Assembly: GCA_017626145.1 (NCBI GenBank) | Contig: JAGAJK010000016.1 | Span: 1 to 40,619, forward strand | From: Clostridia bacterium | GTDB taxonomy: Bacteria; Bacillota; Clostridia; RGIG6154 | Direction: 5' to 3' | DNA length: 40,619 nucleotides | Shown: piece by piece, positions 40,329-40,619 of the stretch | Layout: every line of letters begins with the position of its first letter | Numbering within the stretch: position 1 is the stretch's first letter | Translations under genes and position numbers: made by a program | Notes under the pieces: generated by a model | The model's input: only the letters and a program-made list of their open reading frames with translations | Told to the model about the DNA's origin: nothing | Database searches by the model: none

Positions 40329-40619
40329 ATGTTTTTCACCCCTTTACGGTATGATGCAGGCGAAACACCTGTATACTTTTTAAAGGTATAATCGAAATAT
40401 TTAACCTCCTGAAACCCTAAAGAATATGCAATTGCAGTTATATTCTGATCGGTTTCATTCAGAAGTTTTTTAGCTTCCTCAATTTTAAGTTTGTTAAAAT
40501 ATGCAATTATTGTGTCCCCTGTCTGCAATTTAAAGGTTTTGCATAAAAATGATTTTGAATAGCTGAATCTTCCGCAGATTTCGTCTAACGAAAGCTTCTC
40601 ACTAACCTTACGTTTAAGA
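40325..40619 (-). CDS. AraC-family transcriptional regulator, C-terminal part (5' end off window)
   Basis: The frame is open to the right edge (about 97 codons), so the ligand-binding N-terminus is missing. What is seen is the double helix-turn-helix of AraC/XylS proteins: SLDEICGRFSYSKSFLCKTFKLQTG for the first, and NITAIAYSLGFQEVKYFDYTFKKYTGVSPASYRK for the second, with the family GF-x-YF-K-Y-x-G-x-SP signature. Its stop overlaps the phosphotriesterase start (4 bp), so regulator and catabolic genes share a transcript. It is the likely substrate-responsive activator of the locus. Confidence 0.92.
   Translation of the reverse strand, partial: LKRKVSEKLSLDEICGRFSYSKSFLCKTFKLQTGDTIIAYFNKLKIEEAKKLLNETDQNITAIAYSLGFQEVKYFDYTFKKYTGVSPASYRKGVKNI

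Overview
The window comes from a low-GC Gram-positive bacterium of clostridial type. The evidence is AT-rich DNA, strong AGGAGG ribosome-binding sites, TTGACA-17-TATAAT promoters, S-layer homology (SLH) domains, large secreted carbohydrate-active proteins and a MobP-type mobilizable element. No 16S gene is present, so I do not name a genus; a gut-associated or fibre-degrading Clostridia member is an inference.

Region 1 (1-4761, leftward) is part of an exopolysaccharide or capsule operon. In transcription order it holds a hexapeptide acyltransferase, two GT-B glycosyltransferases, a second acetyltransferase, a chimeric glycosyltransferase remnant and a Wzy/O-antigen-ligase-like protein cut by the left edge. 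A consensus promoter at 4836-4864 drives it. A single-pass membrane protein with its own promoter and terminator (4886-5662) lies just upstream.

Region 2 (5792-16573) is an integrative mobilizable element of about 10.1 kb in the 3' half of a tRNA-Trp gene. A 47-nt tRNA segment is repeated at 5912-5958 and 16041-16087. Cargo, left to right: tyrosine integrase; secreted InlB-repeat protein; SLOG-family protein; a 249-bp segment bounded by inverted 20-bp palindromes; a second tyrosine recombinase; a ribbon-helix-helix protein; a MobP-like relaxase with a candidate oriT; an HTH replication-type operon; an excisionase-like HTH protein; a DUF6076-like protein; and a Fic toxin with its antitoxin beside the right end. 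A third tRNA-tail copy at 16554-16573 suggests stacked integrations, with a relic between the two right-hand copies.

The most interesting part is 8981-9229. The two 20-bp palindromes are exact reverse complements of each other. The segment between them has a rightward near-consensus promoter, a leftward intrinsic terminator, and no recognisable leftward promoter. A tyrosine recombinase gene ends 6 bp from the right palindrome. In the sequenced orientation the promoter fires into the palindrome plus T-tract, and the SLOG gene on the left has no promoter and is insulated. Inversion would point the promoter at the SLOG gene and remove the terminator. This looks like a recombinase-controlled ON/OFF switch carried by a mobile element; it is an inference, testable with read data.

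Region 3 (16784-40619, leftward) is a glycan-utilisation and cell-surface locus. From upstream: an AraC-type regulator (cut by the right edge), a phosphotriesterase-family hydrolase, an M24/creatinase-fold protein lacking canonical metal ligands, an ASRT-family small protein, a GH3 glycosidase, an unassigned TIM-barrel-like protein, two secreted right-handed beta-helix proteins (890 and 2516 aa), a 1351-aa SLH-anchored protein sharing modules with the 2516-aa one, and an 895-aa exported protein with a degenerate SLH-like N-terminus. Likely logic: surface enzymes cut a polysaccharide, and the cytoplasmic GH3, TIM-barrel and amidohydrolase-like enzymes process imported fragments under AraC control. 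The substrate cannot be told from sequence alone.
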